Assembly: GCA_905147135.1 (NCBI GenBank)
Contig: LR990053.1
Span: 14,520,501 to 14,584,500 of the forward strand
Source of the DNA: Blastobasis lacticolella
Lineage: Eukaryota; Arthropoda; Insecta; Lepidoptera; Blastobasidae
Reading direction: 5' to 3'
DNA: 64,000 nt
The notes below the pieces were generated by a model, which was given only the letters and a program-made list of their open reading frames with translations, was not told the DNA's origin and ran no database searches. Below, one piece after another: positions 26,101 to 41,100 of this stretch. How positions within the stretch are numbered: the first letter of the stretch is position 1; the number at the start of each line of letters is the position of its first letter. Position numbers and translations under genes: made by a program.

Positions 26101-29100
26101 GAGTTTGTTATTATCAGCTAGGTACAGGTGCCACAATTGAACATTGTTTAGCGGCACTCGATGGTGATTTCAACACAGTTACAACAAGCCAACGTCAACC
26201 GAACTGTCAAATAATAAAAAAATATTATGAACATGCTTAAGTGCGATTAAACTTGAAACTACAATGTTGAAGATCGATGGGTTTTGCCAGTAGTTCTCCC
26301 GATGCATGCCGACGTCATCATCATCATCAGCTTGGCGTCAACACACGAAAGCCCGGGGCCCGGTCATGCATGCCGACGTATGCTAAGAATTTTAGGCGCG
26401 TAAGTACATATGCATTCCGGTAATTTGTACGGAGATGAGTTACTGGTCTTTCACCGTGGTAGTACGACTAATGGTGTACGAGGGAACGAATCGTTCTCTA
26501 GAGACCGAGTCGAAGAACGAACGAGATAGCGTTCCACACGGAGCAGGTGTGAAGCTACTTTATTGTACGTCGGAAAAAGAGACAAGTAATTATGTGATTA
26601 TCTTCCTATGTTTATTAGAACGTAATTTTCCTGCGTTCATAATGAAAGTGTGCGCTCGTTTTAGTGCTGAGTAGGCGTTTATTGTGTTCTTATCACTTAT
26701 TACGGACGATGATTCGCCCACGAAACCGTTGAGATGACCTTTGCGGATTCTGTATTCCGTTTTATATCTCCACGCTGAGTACTACGCAGTCGTTAGATCT
26801 AGGCCAGTTTTATATTTTGGTCATTGTTCGATGTTTTACGATGTATGAAATTATGCTTAGCTTCTATAAATAAACTTATTGAGCCGAGGGCTACGTTCTG
26901 AACGTACTTAGTAACGCAAATTTTATAAAATTTATATTAAGAATGGGTTTAGCGACAGGTAGGTAATATGCAAGTGTACTAGCGAATTACGGACCTAGAA
27001 AGTAGCTTTCACAAGTCATCTCCTCATTCCGCTTACAATGAACGTTATCAGACTGTTTCTCATTCTATCACCTAGCTAGGGTATCCCACACAAACCTACT
27101 TACTCCAAAGGGAGTGCATTTCCACCTCATTTATTCGACTTTCATGTTACTTCTGCCATACGTGACGTGCGCTACCCTACGTCTTCGAGTACAAGAAAAA
27201 AATCTTTTAGCGATAGCAGACGTTTAGGTGACACACAAAGCGTTGGTCTGCCCGTTCACAATCTGGCGCAAAAAAAAATTTACTTAAACCTCGAATATTT
27301 TGCGATAGCACTTACATATCTTACAATTATTTAATTTAAAATTTTACATAATTATTATTTTATATTATAATATTAATTTAATTCTTGACGATTTCGTATT
27401 CGATTTTGATTATTTTAATTAATTGTATTTTAGCCTTTCATCATCACAGCCCGTAACAGTCCTCTGCAGGACTTAGGGCCTCTCCCACGAAAGGGGAGGT
27501 TATTGCCATAATCTCCACGCTTGGCAGGCGGGTTGGAGACCGCAGTGTTTAAATATGATAATGGAAAATGCTGCTGCCCATTTTCCATACTACGGAGACT
27601 CTTGATCTTTTGCTTCGAAAACATTAGTCGCCTTGTACGACACCCATCAGTGTAAGCGGTTGGTGCTATTCTACTCTGCCGGACACCACACGGCCAGCCT
27701 TTAACTATTGGTAATTCTATTCATGAAACTATTTTAAATGACGATGTATGATTATTACTACGAATAAATGAATATGAATATGAATATCCTCCTGTATAAG
27801 TTCTATTAGAACATAAAACGGTCGGCCTCACATCCTGTTGGCAAACCCTTAAGTCACTTTTCTTTTTGGTGACTATAATGTTCGTAAAAAGCAAAACAAT
27901 CTCCTACCGCTACAAAGTGGATTTTTTCCTGTACTCGATAACCTACAGCGTTCTCACAGTCTATTATATATAAGCGCTCGCACCAGTTAGCCATTGTGAA
28001 TAGCCGTTCGTGCCTTTTGTGACACCGCATAGTCGTTTTGATTTCTAGGCAGGATGGCAAAAGAGGATCTATTAGCCCTGTAGGGGATATCGTTCAATTT
28101 TGGTACACCAGTATGAATTTGACATTTGATACACTACAGAGACTACGGGCTTAGAAAATATCTTGACTTCAATGATCTGATCCCTTTGACCTAAACTCAT
28201 TGCGACGAGGCAATATTATAATCATCTTGGCGTTAATATCCCGGTTGTGCTCTCGCGCACGAGGGCCCGGGGTCCGCTTTGACCATGATCCAGGATTTGG
28301 CAGGTTATTACAGTGGAGCGACTGCCATCTGACCTCCATGACCCTGCTACCAGGGGAATCTGACCAGATTGGATCATGGAAGATTGCGACGAGGTATAAT
28401 CATCATCTTAGCGTTAGTGTCACGTTTATTTATGCTCTCGCACACAAGGGCCCGGGCTCCGCCTTGATCATGATCTAGTATTTAACAGATCAGGTAATTA
28501 CAGTGGAGTGACTGCCGTCTGAACTCCGTGACCCTGTAGCAGGGGAACCTGACCAGGGGTTTTATTTTCTTATTTAAGCCGTTTTCCTGAATTGATTACG
28601 AGCGCTCGTTTCCGCAAGGCGAGTCAATCGTATCGCTGTAAAGTTGAGATTACGAGTTTGTCATGTCAAAGGCCATGTATGTATAAAGGATTTTGTTCAC
28701 TTATTTGTGTGTGTGAGTCATAAAGGTAGAAGTGAGGTACACTCTCACTCAGTGTGTACCTCACTCGCGATCGGGCTCCGAGAGCCAAAATTGTCTTTCC
28801 ACGGTCGAATCGGGAACACGTCAATTTAGGAAAATAAGTAAGCAAATTAATATATATACTAATCATATACTTTTTTTAAATGCATGCTTTTTATACATAA
28901 TACTTTCATTTTCTGCTCGGCCGGGAATCGAACCCGGGTCCTCTGCGTGGCAGACTGGCATGTTAATCAACTGAACCACTCAGGTCGTCAAAATTCAGGT
29001 CGGAAGAGGTTGGATCACGGTTACACATTCAGTCACCTGAATGTGCAGGTTTCATAACGATGTTTTCCCCCACCGTACGAGCATCGGTTAGCGTTTAATG

Positions 29101-32100
29101 TACATATGACCATATACGACGAAGTACACGATATTTATTGCAAATATACCGCCATAATTACTTTATTATACAACGGTTCGTTCCAAATTCCCAATCGAAA
29201 GCGGTTTCAGGCGGATGGTCGTTAGGATTCATAGCGTTACATTCGCTCTTGTCTTTGAACTGTGCTCTGGGGAGGCGCTATCTACATAAGAATAGACAGA
29301 ACTCTGCGGGGACCGGATCGATTGCAATTTGAATGTTTTAATTCCATTGGTGACGATGTCGTTGAAGAGACAATTGGATACGTAATTGTAAAACTGGCTG
29401 GCGTGCAATTACTAGCCGTTCTTAGAGGATTTCACCCGCACGTAGTTCGGGTTCGTAAACAATCAACTTTTTTGTGGGAATCTATAATTTTTTTGGGATA
29501 AAAAGTAGAGTATGTTACTCAGTGATAATGTAGCATTCTATTAGTGTATTTTTAAAATCGGTCCGGTACAGTCCAGTCTTTACAAACAAAAATATTAACA
29601 AACTTTTTCTCTTTATAATATTAGTATATATTAGGTAGGGATACAGGGTTCGCATATTCAGACGGCTAGTGCAATGTTAAATAACGTTTTAATTTTAAAA
29701 TGTACAATCCACAAAAATCTACATTTAATTGTAATCAAATGACCTTTTCTATTAAATAAGTCAGTTTTTTTTTTTTAACTTTATTGCACTAAAAATAATA
29801 CAATTGGCGGACTTAAAGCCATCAAGGCTTTAAATTTCTGATACTTTGGTGACGTATTCTTCTTGTATTTAGGTTTACGGACATTTTAACTTTCTAATAC
29901 ACTTAATTCCATTTGTTTACTTAATTTCAAAGAATCTTGCACAAATCAACAATAGCTGTACGTCATTCTTTAGAACCTGCAACTGTTGGGAGATAGAATT
30001 ACGTCCCAGAGGAAATACGATCGATGGTAGTTTAAATGTGCTGATGCCTTGCTTCGCGGTGTCTGATGAAGGGGCAGAAAGGGGGGAAAAGGGGGAGGGG
30101 GTTAATTAACCGACACGGGAGAATGCTGTGCAGAAACTTCGGTTTTCTTGTCATTGTAATAAGGTAACTTTGTTAGGTCGTAATTATTTAAGGTGTCAGT
30201 AAATTGGCTGAGGTACTTTTGGAGTCGTTAGCTTATACTGGAATCGATTGAAACATACTGTAGTGAAATAATTTATATTATTTTGGTTTACATATTTTCT
30301 TTAGCAAATTAATAAGTAGGGATATCAGTCCAATTCCTTTGCTCTTTGTAACATAGGTAATAAGTAAAATGCAAGCTATCTTAAATTTCTCGAGTCATCA
30401 TCCTCAACACAGCCCATAACAGTCCACTGGTGGACTTAGAGCCATTTCCACGAAAGGGGAAGTTATTGTCATAATCTCCTCACTTGGCAGGCGGATTGGA
30501 GATCACAGTTTTATAAATGTAACAATAGAAAATGGTGCTGCTCATTTTCCAGCCTACGGAGACTCTAGATCTTTTGCCTCGAAAACATTAGTCGCCTGGT
30601 ACGACACCCACGAGTGTAAGGGATTGGTGCCTTTCTAGTCTGCTGGACACCACACGGCCAATATCTCGAGTAATCAAGAGTAATGTGGTCATGCTTTAAA
30701 GTAATTACAATGAGGTATGTAATTATTTGGACGGTAGCCTGGATGTTGAGCTGGTTGTAATTACTCTTTCGCGAATTTTTTATGAAATTTTTCAGTAAGC
30801 AGATTAATAATTTATAATCAACAATAGCACCCGTTTATCCCGGCTTACGACGCAAGTGCGCCGAAGACCGGGCGAAGTGGGAAAGAAAGAGTAGAAAAGC
30901 GGACTGTGGAAGCCGGGATTGACCGTTTGGATGACGATGATTTATTCCGAAATACAATGCGTGCCCTCGAAACGGCATAACTGAATTTTACGAAGTCGTA
31001 ATCGAGGGAAACAGCTTATCACTGATATATTAAACGGGACTCACACGCAACGTACCGTTTGAATTTGTTTTCCTAACGTGTCGAGAGGAAAAAAACCAGG
31101 TTACACCTACTGTGGTCACGAGAAGACACCCTACCGAAACGTCGGGAAAACAAATCGAAAAGATAGAGTCCCTTTTAATAAAATACAATTTGTGAATAGA
31201 AAGTTTACTTTGAAACAAATAATGGCAAAAGCGACAAAAAGATTGTCGTTTATAAAACTTTTTTTTTTCTAAGAACCCTGGTATGATTGCTATGAATTTA
31301 TAAAATTACCTTTCTGGAGGAGACTAGTATTTAGTAAGTTTGTGGGAGTAGGTAAAAAAATAAGTAATTATAAGTAAGGATGCAAACAAAAGCGTCAGCT
31401 TTTCGCACAGTAAGAGAGAAAAGCAGATTAGGTACTTATACAAAGAATAAATAGCATTTTGTAATGCCTTTACGCCTACGGAACGACGTTGTCACGCTAT
31501 TCATAGCCCGCTATATTTCACCTTTGCTGAGGATTTGCTTTCATCTGAGTATGTTTATGTACGTCTTTAAGATCAAAGTTCAGCATTTGTATTTGCGAAA
31601 GGTGCGTTTGCGAAGAAAAATCAGGTAGGCGGTCACAAAAATAGATGGGTTCTGGAACATGTGTGACAGTGATTGAAGTTTGGCCAAGTTAGTCAGCCCT
31701 TGTATGCTATGGGATATTATCGTGGAAGTCCACGATGTAGATGAGAGCTGGAATGAAAGGGACACGTATTGAAAGGGATAAGACAAATAATCGATACAAT
31801 AAGAAACGTCTCGTGATGCTACCTCTCCCCTGTATCGTGGACGTTAACACAAATTATAAAAGCACCCCAAGTTTGAGTGAGTGTTCTTAATCTAGTATTA
31901 TGGGTGTTAGGTAACTGATAAACTACTTATATACTTTTTTAAATACAATGCACACCCAGACCCATCCATTCATTACAAAATTCATCTGTCGAATTTCTGC
32001 TCGACCGAGATTCGGAGCCGGGACATGTGAGGCTGACTGCCAACTGAACACTCAGGTTGTCACTATGGGGCTTCTACAGTCAACAAAGACAAAAGATTGT

Positions 32101-35100
32101 ACAAAATTAGGTGGAGGTAATGCAGTTATACACTTGTATTGGTACACCCGAATTCCGTTCCGTTCCGTTTCCGCTCGATACCTACCTAATACCTAAACTT
32201 AGTTACTGTATGATACAATCTATATTCTATCATCGATGCCCCATCCATAATCCTATTCAGTCTGTCGGTTGAGATTTCGTTCGCTCAGCTATTAATATTG
32301 CCCTCTCGATCTACTGACGTTTTAAAAATGATGGACAGGACCGGATTAGGGCGTGCGTGGGCCCCAATCCAACGGGTGGGCCGGAGTGGCCGACATTATG
32401 AATTTGTTTCTAATAAAAGAATGAATGAAAATTCTTTATTGCTTATACACAAATAATATATAACAAAACAAGAGAAAAACCAACCGGCGGCCTTATCGGT
32501 TAAAGCGATTTCTTCCAATCAACCTTAGATACCTATGAAACAAAATATTATGTTTAATAGGTATTACATTTTATTACACTTTTAGTACAAGAGAAAATGA
32601 AAACATAGATATAGCAGTACAAAAAATTCAAATGTAAGGCTATTTTAAGTTCAAATCATTGTTCATTTCTGCATTGCAATTTTTTATATCAATTTAATTC
32701 AATTCAAGATAGATAGATAAATTATTTATTGCAAGAATCATTCCATTAAAAAGTAAAACCTTTTATTCTGACTACATTTACATTAAGGATCAACCGAATT
32801 TATAACATGCATGCATAATAATAATAAAAATAAATAATCATCATGATACTATTGGTCTGTTTGTCTTTCGACAGAAGCCTCCTAAAATTTTTCGTCTATA
32901 AAAAAGTCAGCTCTGTCTAGAGCTCAGCACCCCAAACATGAAAGAAAAATATTATTTTTTCTAAAATCTAGTACATACAGAGTTATCAAACTTCGTAGCG
33001 AATAGTAGAATTCGACCTCCCGGCCCGCGCGTACGCACCCGCTTGTCTATTCACTTTGTTTGCCGTTTCCTCGAGTTTTCTGCCCTGTATATTAATGTTT
33101 CTGCCCTTATCTCCGTCGGGCGGACAGCCCCTGAATGCGAAAGGGGATGAAATATGTATCTCGATGTTACCACCCCTGTACCTACTTATAGTGATTGTGA
33201 TAATGTTTTAAGAGCTTTAAAGCATGGTGTAATATGCTTTTTGTGAAATTAAGCCCCGAGACCAATAACAAAAGTGAAGGAACGAAGAAGTACTTTGAGG
33301 CTCGTTTTGTCGGTAGGTACTATATAACTGATGTGATTATACAGGCTGTTACATAATATATGTATGAAGCCGTGAACTGGGTGGAGTGCTAAACGTATGA
33401 AAACGATAGGTACCTACAATTATTTCTGTCGTAGGTGGAATAATTGTACCTATCGTTTTAATACATTTAGCACTCCATCCAGTACACGGTTTTATACACA
33501 TATTATGTAACACCTGTACATTGAAATAAATACATTTTATATATAAAACACTCAGAACCGTAAATATTTAAATATAAAATTTATCCTTTCTGCAGGCCGG
33601 GCATCGAATCCAGGATATCTTATAAATTTAAAAACTCATGTTGGCGTTAATGTCCCGATTGTGCTCTCGGTCTCGGGGTCCGCCTTGATCATGATTCAGG
33701 AATTGGCAGATCAGATAATTACAGTGGAGCGACTGCCATCTGACCTACGTTACCCTATTAACTTTGGGGTGATTGTATTATGGTTACAAATTCAGTCGCC
33801 TAAATGTTTCATCACGATATTTTCCATCGTAAAGAGCATCGGTTAGCCCATAAAAAGGCAATTGGTACAAGGTGGCACTGGTGCCCGAACCCGTTACCTG
33901 TCGCTTACAAGTCCGACCCACAGCCATTACTTCACCGACGCTTCCACTTTAATAAATCACTTAAATAATGCTATAAACAGAACTATATAACGAAGCTAAG
34001 GTACTAAACAAACAAAAAGAAAAATTTCCAACAATGAACAGTGAATGAGACCACCAAATGTTGCCCATAAACAGTTTACCGCTGGAACATTGCACAATAA
34101 CCAGCCTCAACGTATAAAAATGTAACTTGCTTAATCCAGTGAGATGGGTTTAAAATTTATATCCCCTTTGGGTGCTATTTATATCGTCGTTTCAAAAATG
34201 AAGTGCGGTTATCTTCAAGACGTAAAAACGTGTTTGGCATAGTAATTTGGGGCGTGGAGGATGGAACAGTGAACGGAAGCGGCCTGAGGACACACTTCTA
34301 GCGATGTGTGAACAAAATTTTTTTTTCTTATTTTTTTTTTTGTATAAATTTGTTTTTCTTAGCAAGCTTTTATAGCGGTCTTTTTTTTGCATTTCAAAGA
34401 CACCACATCACAACAATACACACATAAATCAAACAAAAAGAATTATAAAATTAAAATAGATTCGGATTTGCCAAGACTAAGCAAAGTCGATGGGTTTACC
34501 ATGCATAGTTTAAGAGTTCCTATGGCCACCTTCCGTCTCCATCATCAGATCAGCTCGTTGGTATCAAAGCATTTCTAAGCTTTTCATTGTCCCCTTACAT
34601 GAGTGTGCAAAATTTCAGCTCAATCGGAAACCAGGAAATGGGTCAAAACTTGCAAGATTTTATTACGAACAGACATGGGTATATGGGGAACAAAATAAAA
34701 GCTTATAATGAATAGACAACCCACCACACCTGATGGAACGTGGCAACTCTCGCTCGCCTACTAATATTATAAATAAGAAAATTTGCATTAGAATCAATGC
34801 TCGTTACTCCTTCTTGCAAAACTATTTGAATAATTTGCGATACAGCGTCGCCCGTAGATGTCCCTATGAGTCCTAGTGTCAATAAAGCTCGTATGTACGA
34901 GTATGTAAAATTTTCTTCTACCAAAACTTGCTCCCTTATTGGTCTCACTTTACTGAAGCAGGCTTGGCAACGGGTCTTAGCCGCGTGTCCTGAAAGAAGT
35001 TTTCGAATGGTTTTCCGAACGTGTCTACCGAACCGGGTCAAACTAAGTTCGGATCCCATTAATTCCGGCAATCAACCAAGAAATAGTACCTAAATTTCGG

Positions 35101-38100
35101 GCAGATAAAGTATTATTGGTAGATTAGGGACGTCTTATCTCCCTATATTGGTCACGATCTGTTCTAGAATGAGTGAAAGAAAATTATTAGTGATCCGCTC
35201 TTGCATAGCTCAATCATTTGGCAGACTATGTTGAAATTCGTTGCGTAGTTAGAAGAAGTAAATAAAAAGTGCTTCGACAAATTCACACAACGCCATCTAG
35301 CCCCAAAGAAAACAGCTTGTGTTATGGGTGTTAGATAACTGATAAACTACTTTTTTTAAATATATACTTATTATTATGTATGTCATCTACGTAGGTTACT
35401 AACAATAGTGTCTACCAAATTAGAGTAGTGTCATATTTTTTTATGTCGAATTTAGTTGTCAACTGAGATATCCAGTAGCCCCTCTGGTCGTCTCAAGTTT
35501 GTGAACAAATCGACACATACGCCATTAGCGACATGGAATGAGGAATGAGCTCCCAGCCACTGTGTTTCCCTTGGACTATGATATGGGATCGTTCAAGAGG
35601 TATATAAGAGGTTTTCTTAAAGACGGACAACGTATTGGTAGCGCCCCTGGTGTTGCTGATGTCCATGGCGGCTGTGACCACTTTCCATCACTTTCATCCT
35701 GCCCGCTTGCCTGTTTGTCTGTCGTCTTCCATAAATAAAAAAGAATTCTGTTCAGAGAATCTTACAAAGTTGCTAGTTATTTGCTTGCGTTGTTGTGTTC
35801 TGGTTAAGTTGGCCAGCGCAATTACAGGCATTTCATCTTAGTCCTCACAGTAACAACGTACCTGCGGTTCTGCATTTGTGTTGCCTGCAACCTAAATGCA
35901 TGAATCATATATGTTATAGGCGACAGTTATCGCTTACCGTCACGTAAGCGGTAAGTCTGCTTGTTTGTCACTGCATACAGAAACAGTAGTATAAAAAAAA
36001 GAGTTGTGAGCGAAAGTGTCACGCTATTTTGAACGGGATCCCTAAAGAATCTCATGATCTTCTAAAAATATTGTGATACAACCCCTTTTAACACTTACTT
36101 TGCTTTGATTTATGGTCTCTGACACCACATACGTTTTGAAGTAAAATAGACAAACACAAAATATCGATATAGGAACACACAACGTCTCAGAAAATTCCTA
36201 ATACAGTTTCCTTTCAAAACATGTAAAGAAAACACTATATTACCTTTAAAAGCTTGTAAACAGGACGTGTACCGTGTAAAAGTGCATTCGATATTGGACC
36301 TTACAAGTTTAAGATTAGAGGCTATTTTACAATGGGTGAAAATGTGCTGTTCGGTATGTTGTACCTCCCGGGAGCCCATGCTTGCTCGTATCAATGTAAA
36401 CAAGGATTCCTCCATACAAGGAGGTTTTAGACAGTGACTTATTAAGGGAATAGTAGAACAGGGTTTTGCTTTTTACTTTTAATTATACTAAGTAGTCGAT
36501 TGGGGAAGTTGGAGAAGAGCCGTCTAATGTATTATAATAATTTTATGTTGACCTCGAAGATGAAAAGTTTAATTTCACAATAGTAACATACTTACACACA
36601 CACACTTTTTATATTATATGGCACACAAACAGGCAAGCGGGCCCCCTGATGGAAAGTGGTCACCGCCGCCCATGGACATCAGCAACCCCAGGGGAGTAAC
36701 CAATGCGTTAACCGCCTCTGAAAAGACCTCTGATATAACTCTTGAACGATCCCATGTTATAGTCCAAAGGAAACACTGTGGCTGGGAGCTCATTCCACAC
36801 TTACCTACGTTTGTATCCTATAGGTGCAAGCAAAGACTATTCATTAGAGAAAAATTTGAGATAATATTGTAATAATACTTCGTAGAACTGTGCAGACAGA
36901 AATGTGCAACATTGTCTGTTGTGGATTTTCCAGGCTGCAACTGCAACAGCTGCTACGTCCTACGTAGAATAAAAAAATTGTTGCGGCTCCCAAAACAGTA
37001 TTGTTTGTCCTTGGGCGTGCCTGGATGTGGAAACTCAGTAGCACCTTTTAACTCGCCGCTGTACATTACAGGCGGTGGCAACGAGTAAGGGTCATAGCCC
37101 ATAAAAAGGGCACAAGAAAATATGAAAACCTTTGAATCTTTTTTTCGATGTGTTTAATAGTCTATTTTACCATCATTTCAATTGGTGGTAAGTGACGATG
37201 AGATCTAAGCTAGAGTCCTGCCAAACGCCTGAGTACATACCAGTGCTGGTTCAGGTATTTCTTGCAACGTGCACATTGCTGGGCTCTATAGACCCGCTAG
37301 AGACTCGTGTCGAGATAAGCAAGCAGGCTAACGCTAACTGTATAGTGAGCTAACGGTAATGGAGCGCTTGAGAAGATTTAAAATAGATAGGAACTTATAG
37401 TTGATAGTTCAGAATATAGAGGGGTTATTCACTGCACTAGTTTAGCCTTTCTAAGGAGTATATTCTCTGAACAAACATCACCTGGACATCTTCAAGGCTA
37501 GAGTGAATAGGCTGTTTCTGAAGAATTTTCATGAAATTTTGGGATAATTTAAAAAATTTAATCTTTCACTCTCGTCGCAACTTACAACAAGTGTAAAAGA
37601 GCTAATTAGATTTGGGGGACAACGGGAAAGATCGATTTTTTTTGCACTCTACAAAAGAGTATATTATACACATTTAAATCTAATAGACTATATTTCACTG
37701 GAATTATTCAACCTTCAAACGTCAACTTCAACCTTTGTTATGTAAATCGTTTACAGAATATCTATCCTAACGTAAACATAGGCTATAATTTATCCTAAAA
37801 TTCAATGAGGGTGCCGCGGGAATACGACACAAGCGAATTTTAGCAAAAGCTAGTAATACTTAGTAAAGTTTCACTAGCACGAAACTACGCAATTTACGAC
37901 TGACAGGCGCTTTTGATCTCGGAAAAAGAAGGGGATCCCCCGGGATAACTGAAAGTCCACAGAGTTTCAAATCGGATGCGGGAAAATGTCGTAGAAATTA
38001 TAGTTATATGTATGTTTATTTGGGGTCCCAACATTCATTTCTATTGTGTTTTCAAAGATGGCATTTCCATTATAGTGCTTTATTTTTTTTAAATGTTATG

Positions 38101-41100
38101 CAGCAGACAAACAGACAAGCGGGCCACCTGAAGGAAAGTGGTCTACGGCGCCTATGGACATCAGCAACACCAATGGAGTGACCAATGCATTGCCCGCCTC
38201 TGAAGAGCTCTAATATACGTCTTTAATTATCCCATGTCATAGTCCAAAAGAAATACTGTGGCTGGGAGCTCATTCCACATCCGAACTGTACGACTATCTC
38301 TTTACCAATAAAGTGGTTGTAGTAGTAAATTCCTTTAGAACAGCGACATGAAAAGTTTTCATGACGCTTGATTTCCACACGCTTGTACGTTCCTCATAGT
38401 CCTCATGGTCACAATAAGCCATTACCTTCACAGGTAGCCATTCCTTACAAGCGATTACAGCAAAAACCCTCCACTAAGATAAGTGATAGAACTGTGGTGG
38501 ATGATAGAACCACATATAGAAGATAGACCATCATAAAAACTCGGAAAACCGCCGGGAGTTTACAAATACTAAAATATTTTCTAAAGTACTAAATCGAATT
38601 TAATGAAACAAAGCCAAAAAGAAAACCAAAGCGAAATCGGTCCATCCGTTCGGGAGTTTCGATGCTACAAACAGACAAACACATATACTTACACACGTCA
38701 AACATGACATCCCTCTTTTCGTCGGGGATAAAACATGTATATTCATTCATCTATACATCTATACTATATATATATAATATTATAAAGAGGAAAGGTTTGA
38801 TTTTTTGTTTGTTTGTTTGTTTGTTTGTTTGTTTTGTTTGTTTGTTTGTATTGAATAGGCTTCGAAACTACTGGCCCGATTTCAAAAATTCTTTCACCGT
38901 TGGGAAGCTACACTATCCCCGGGTGACATAGGCTATATACCCGTGTACCCGTAGTGGTACCCGTGCGAAGCCGGGGCGGCTGCTAGTAAATAATACAATA
39001 CAAAAAGTCGCTTTCCGCCTACTGTCCCTCTGTACGTATGTACGCTTAGATTTTTTAAACTACTCAACGGATCTTAACAATAGATAAATGATTGAATGAT
39101 TCAAGAGGTTGATAGGGTAGGACTACACGCGAACGAAGTCGCGACAGGCCAGCTAGTTCTATATAAAGAAAGAAGAATATTGTAACGCTAAATACTTTTA
39201 CACAGCTCTTTCCAATATAAAATAAGGTGCCGCAGCCCGCAAGCTACTGTTATCGGTTATAAGACTCCAGTCACACCAACCAATAGTCGGATATCGAGTT
39301 TCAATTTAACGCTGCAGACGCTGTCTCCCGGATCGCAACGGGGTGTTAAGCTTCGTTGCATTTTTGAAATAAGTGCCTTAAAGAAGGAAGCTTAGGAAGC
39401 GTCGTCTCGTCTTATCTTGGTAGGTCTCTGAATAGGTAATCTATGACAATGTGGATGCAGTAACTTGTAACTATCAGGCAGGTCGTAAGCTTGTTTGTCA
39501 CCTTGGTAAAAAATGCATCTCTCGTTGTATTCACTTCGAAGTTACAGATTACAGAGCTTGAGAGTTAGTGTGGATTTCAGGAAGAGGTAGAATTCAAACT
39601 GTCCAAGTTCTGCAAAAAATCTAGTTTAATCCAGTTTTCCTTAAAACCGTAGTTGTAAGTGTAAGTTTATGCTAATGCAGACAATTGCTAAGGGTGCGCC
39701 CAAATCAGGCTACCGCAAGCACGTGCGTAAATGCTGTGTCAGCACGCTAGCGGCGCGTTACGTTGCATCGTACGAAACAACGCGCGCACCGAGCGTACGG
39801 GCGAGCGCTTCATCCTTATGTCGTGGATCTTCCAGCTATCCGCACGAGCCACTTTGACTCGACTTGTATAATGCGTACGGCTAAGGAGTGGAACGCGTTG
39901 CCTGTGAGTGTGGTCCCTGATCAATATAATCTGGATGCCTTCAAGGCTAGAGTGAATAGGCTGTTCCTAGACAGGCATGCTCCATCATCGGCCGCATCGT
40001 CACTTACCACCAGGTGAGGTGACGGTCAAATGCCTTTCTTGTCAAGTAGAAAAAAAAAATTGTAGACTAAGAGTAAATCGTGAAAAAATAAATAAAAATC
40101 ATAAATCAAGGCTACGTTTACGTATATGCGCGGCGACTGCAATGGCGCGTTCGCTAGATTTGGACGCACCCTTGTTACGAGTTTTAGTGGATTTCAGAAA
40201 CAGACAGAGATTCACGATTATGGGAAATTTTTGGCAGCAAATACAACCATAAACCAATCGCGGGTTCCTTTGGGAAAACTCTGAGGACGGGTGAAGTACA
40301 TAGATAAACTACTTATAACACATATACTTAGCGTGTAGCGTCCAAGAGAGTGGAATATGGCACAATGCCCTTCTTTTTGCGGATGTCGTACAGAGCGACC
40401 AGATTGAGACTAAATTGCGACTACTTTACGCTTGTGACAAATTGTGTATTCTGCAAAAACTACAACAACTTTTGATGAAGTCGTAGTGGAATCAAATTAT
40501 ATAAATTTTAAATAATTTATTAATCATCAACAATCGTCTCAGTTGAATAGTTATTGGTGTTGTCTACTTTTTTCAAGAGACGGATTTTTTGTCCACAAAC
40601 GATAACGAGTGGCTTTTTGTCCACAAACGAGTGAATCAGACTAGGAAATAGTCCAATGGCACTTCAATGGTCCCCAGGACCTTCATCGACCAGGTAGCTG
40701 CGTTTTCTGGTATATTCAAAACTTCACTGGACAGATTATGCCATAATCTCCCAAAGACGCGGCGTGGAAAAGGTTTAAGTCCAGTAGTGGACTGATGTGG
40801 TCTGTTGTTGATGATGATATGATTGTTTTCGTCCGTGAAGGGATGAAATGACGATGGAAAATTTTGAAATGATATAAACAATTCTTACTACTTATATCTT
40901 AAATGTTTCCGACTATAAATCACGATTTCGTCCACAAATCGTCCTGTCTCTTGCAACGTATGCAAATTCCGCCCTGAAAAAGTCTCCGTGCAATATACAT
41001 CAAACGGCAGCCGCATGGGATTGTCCGGGGCATTTTATATTATTCCGAGGCGGGGACATTTGAGACGTATGTATCGTATGCACTTTGAATTCTGCTGCGC

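Noticed and set aside
28915..28988. A possible tRNA-Gly(GCC) gene on the minus strand
   Set aside because: The T arm and anticodon region match well, but the 5' half is changed, no acceptor stem closes, and the same sequence continues into a SINE body found at two other places.
34703..35071. A 122-codon open frame on the minus strand
   Set aside because: No domain, no matching neighbours or splice signals; its downstream end overlaps an interspersed repeat. It may be a remnant of a mobile element, but I cannot support that.
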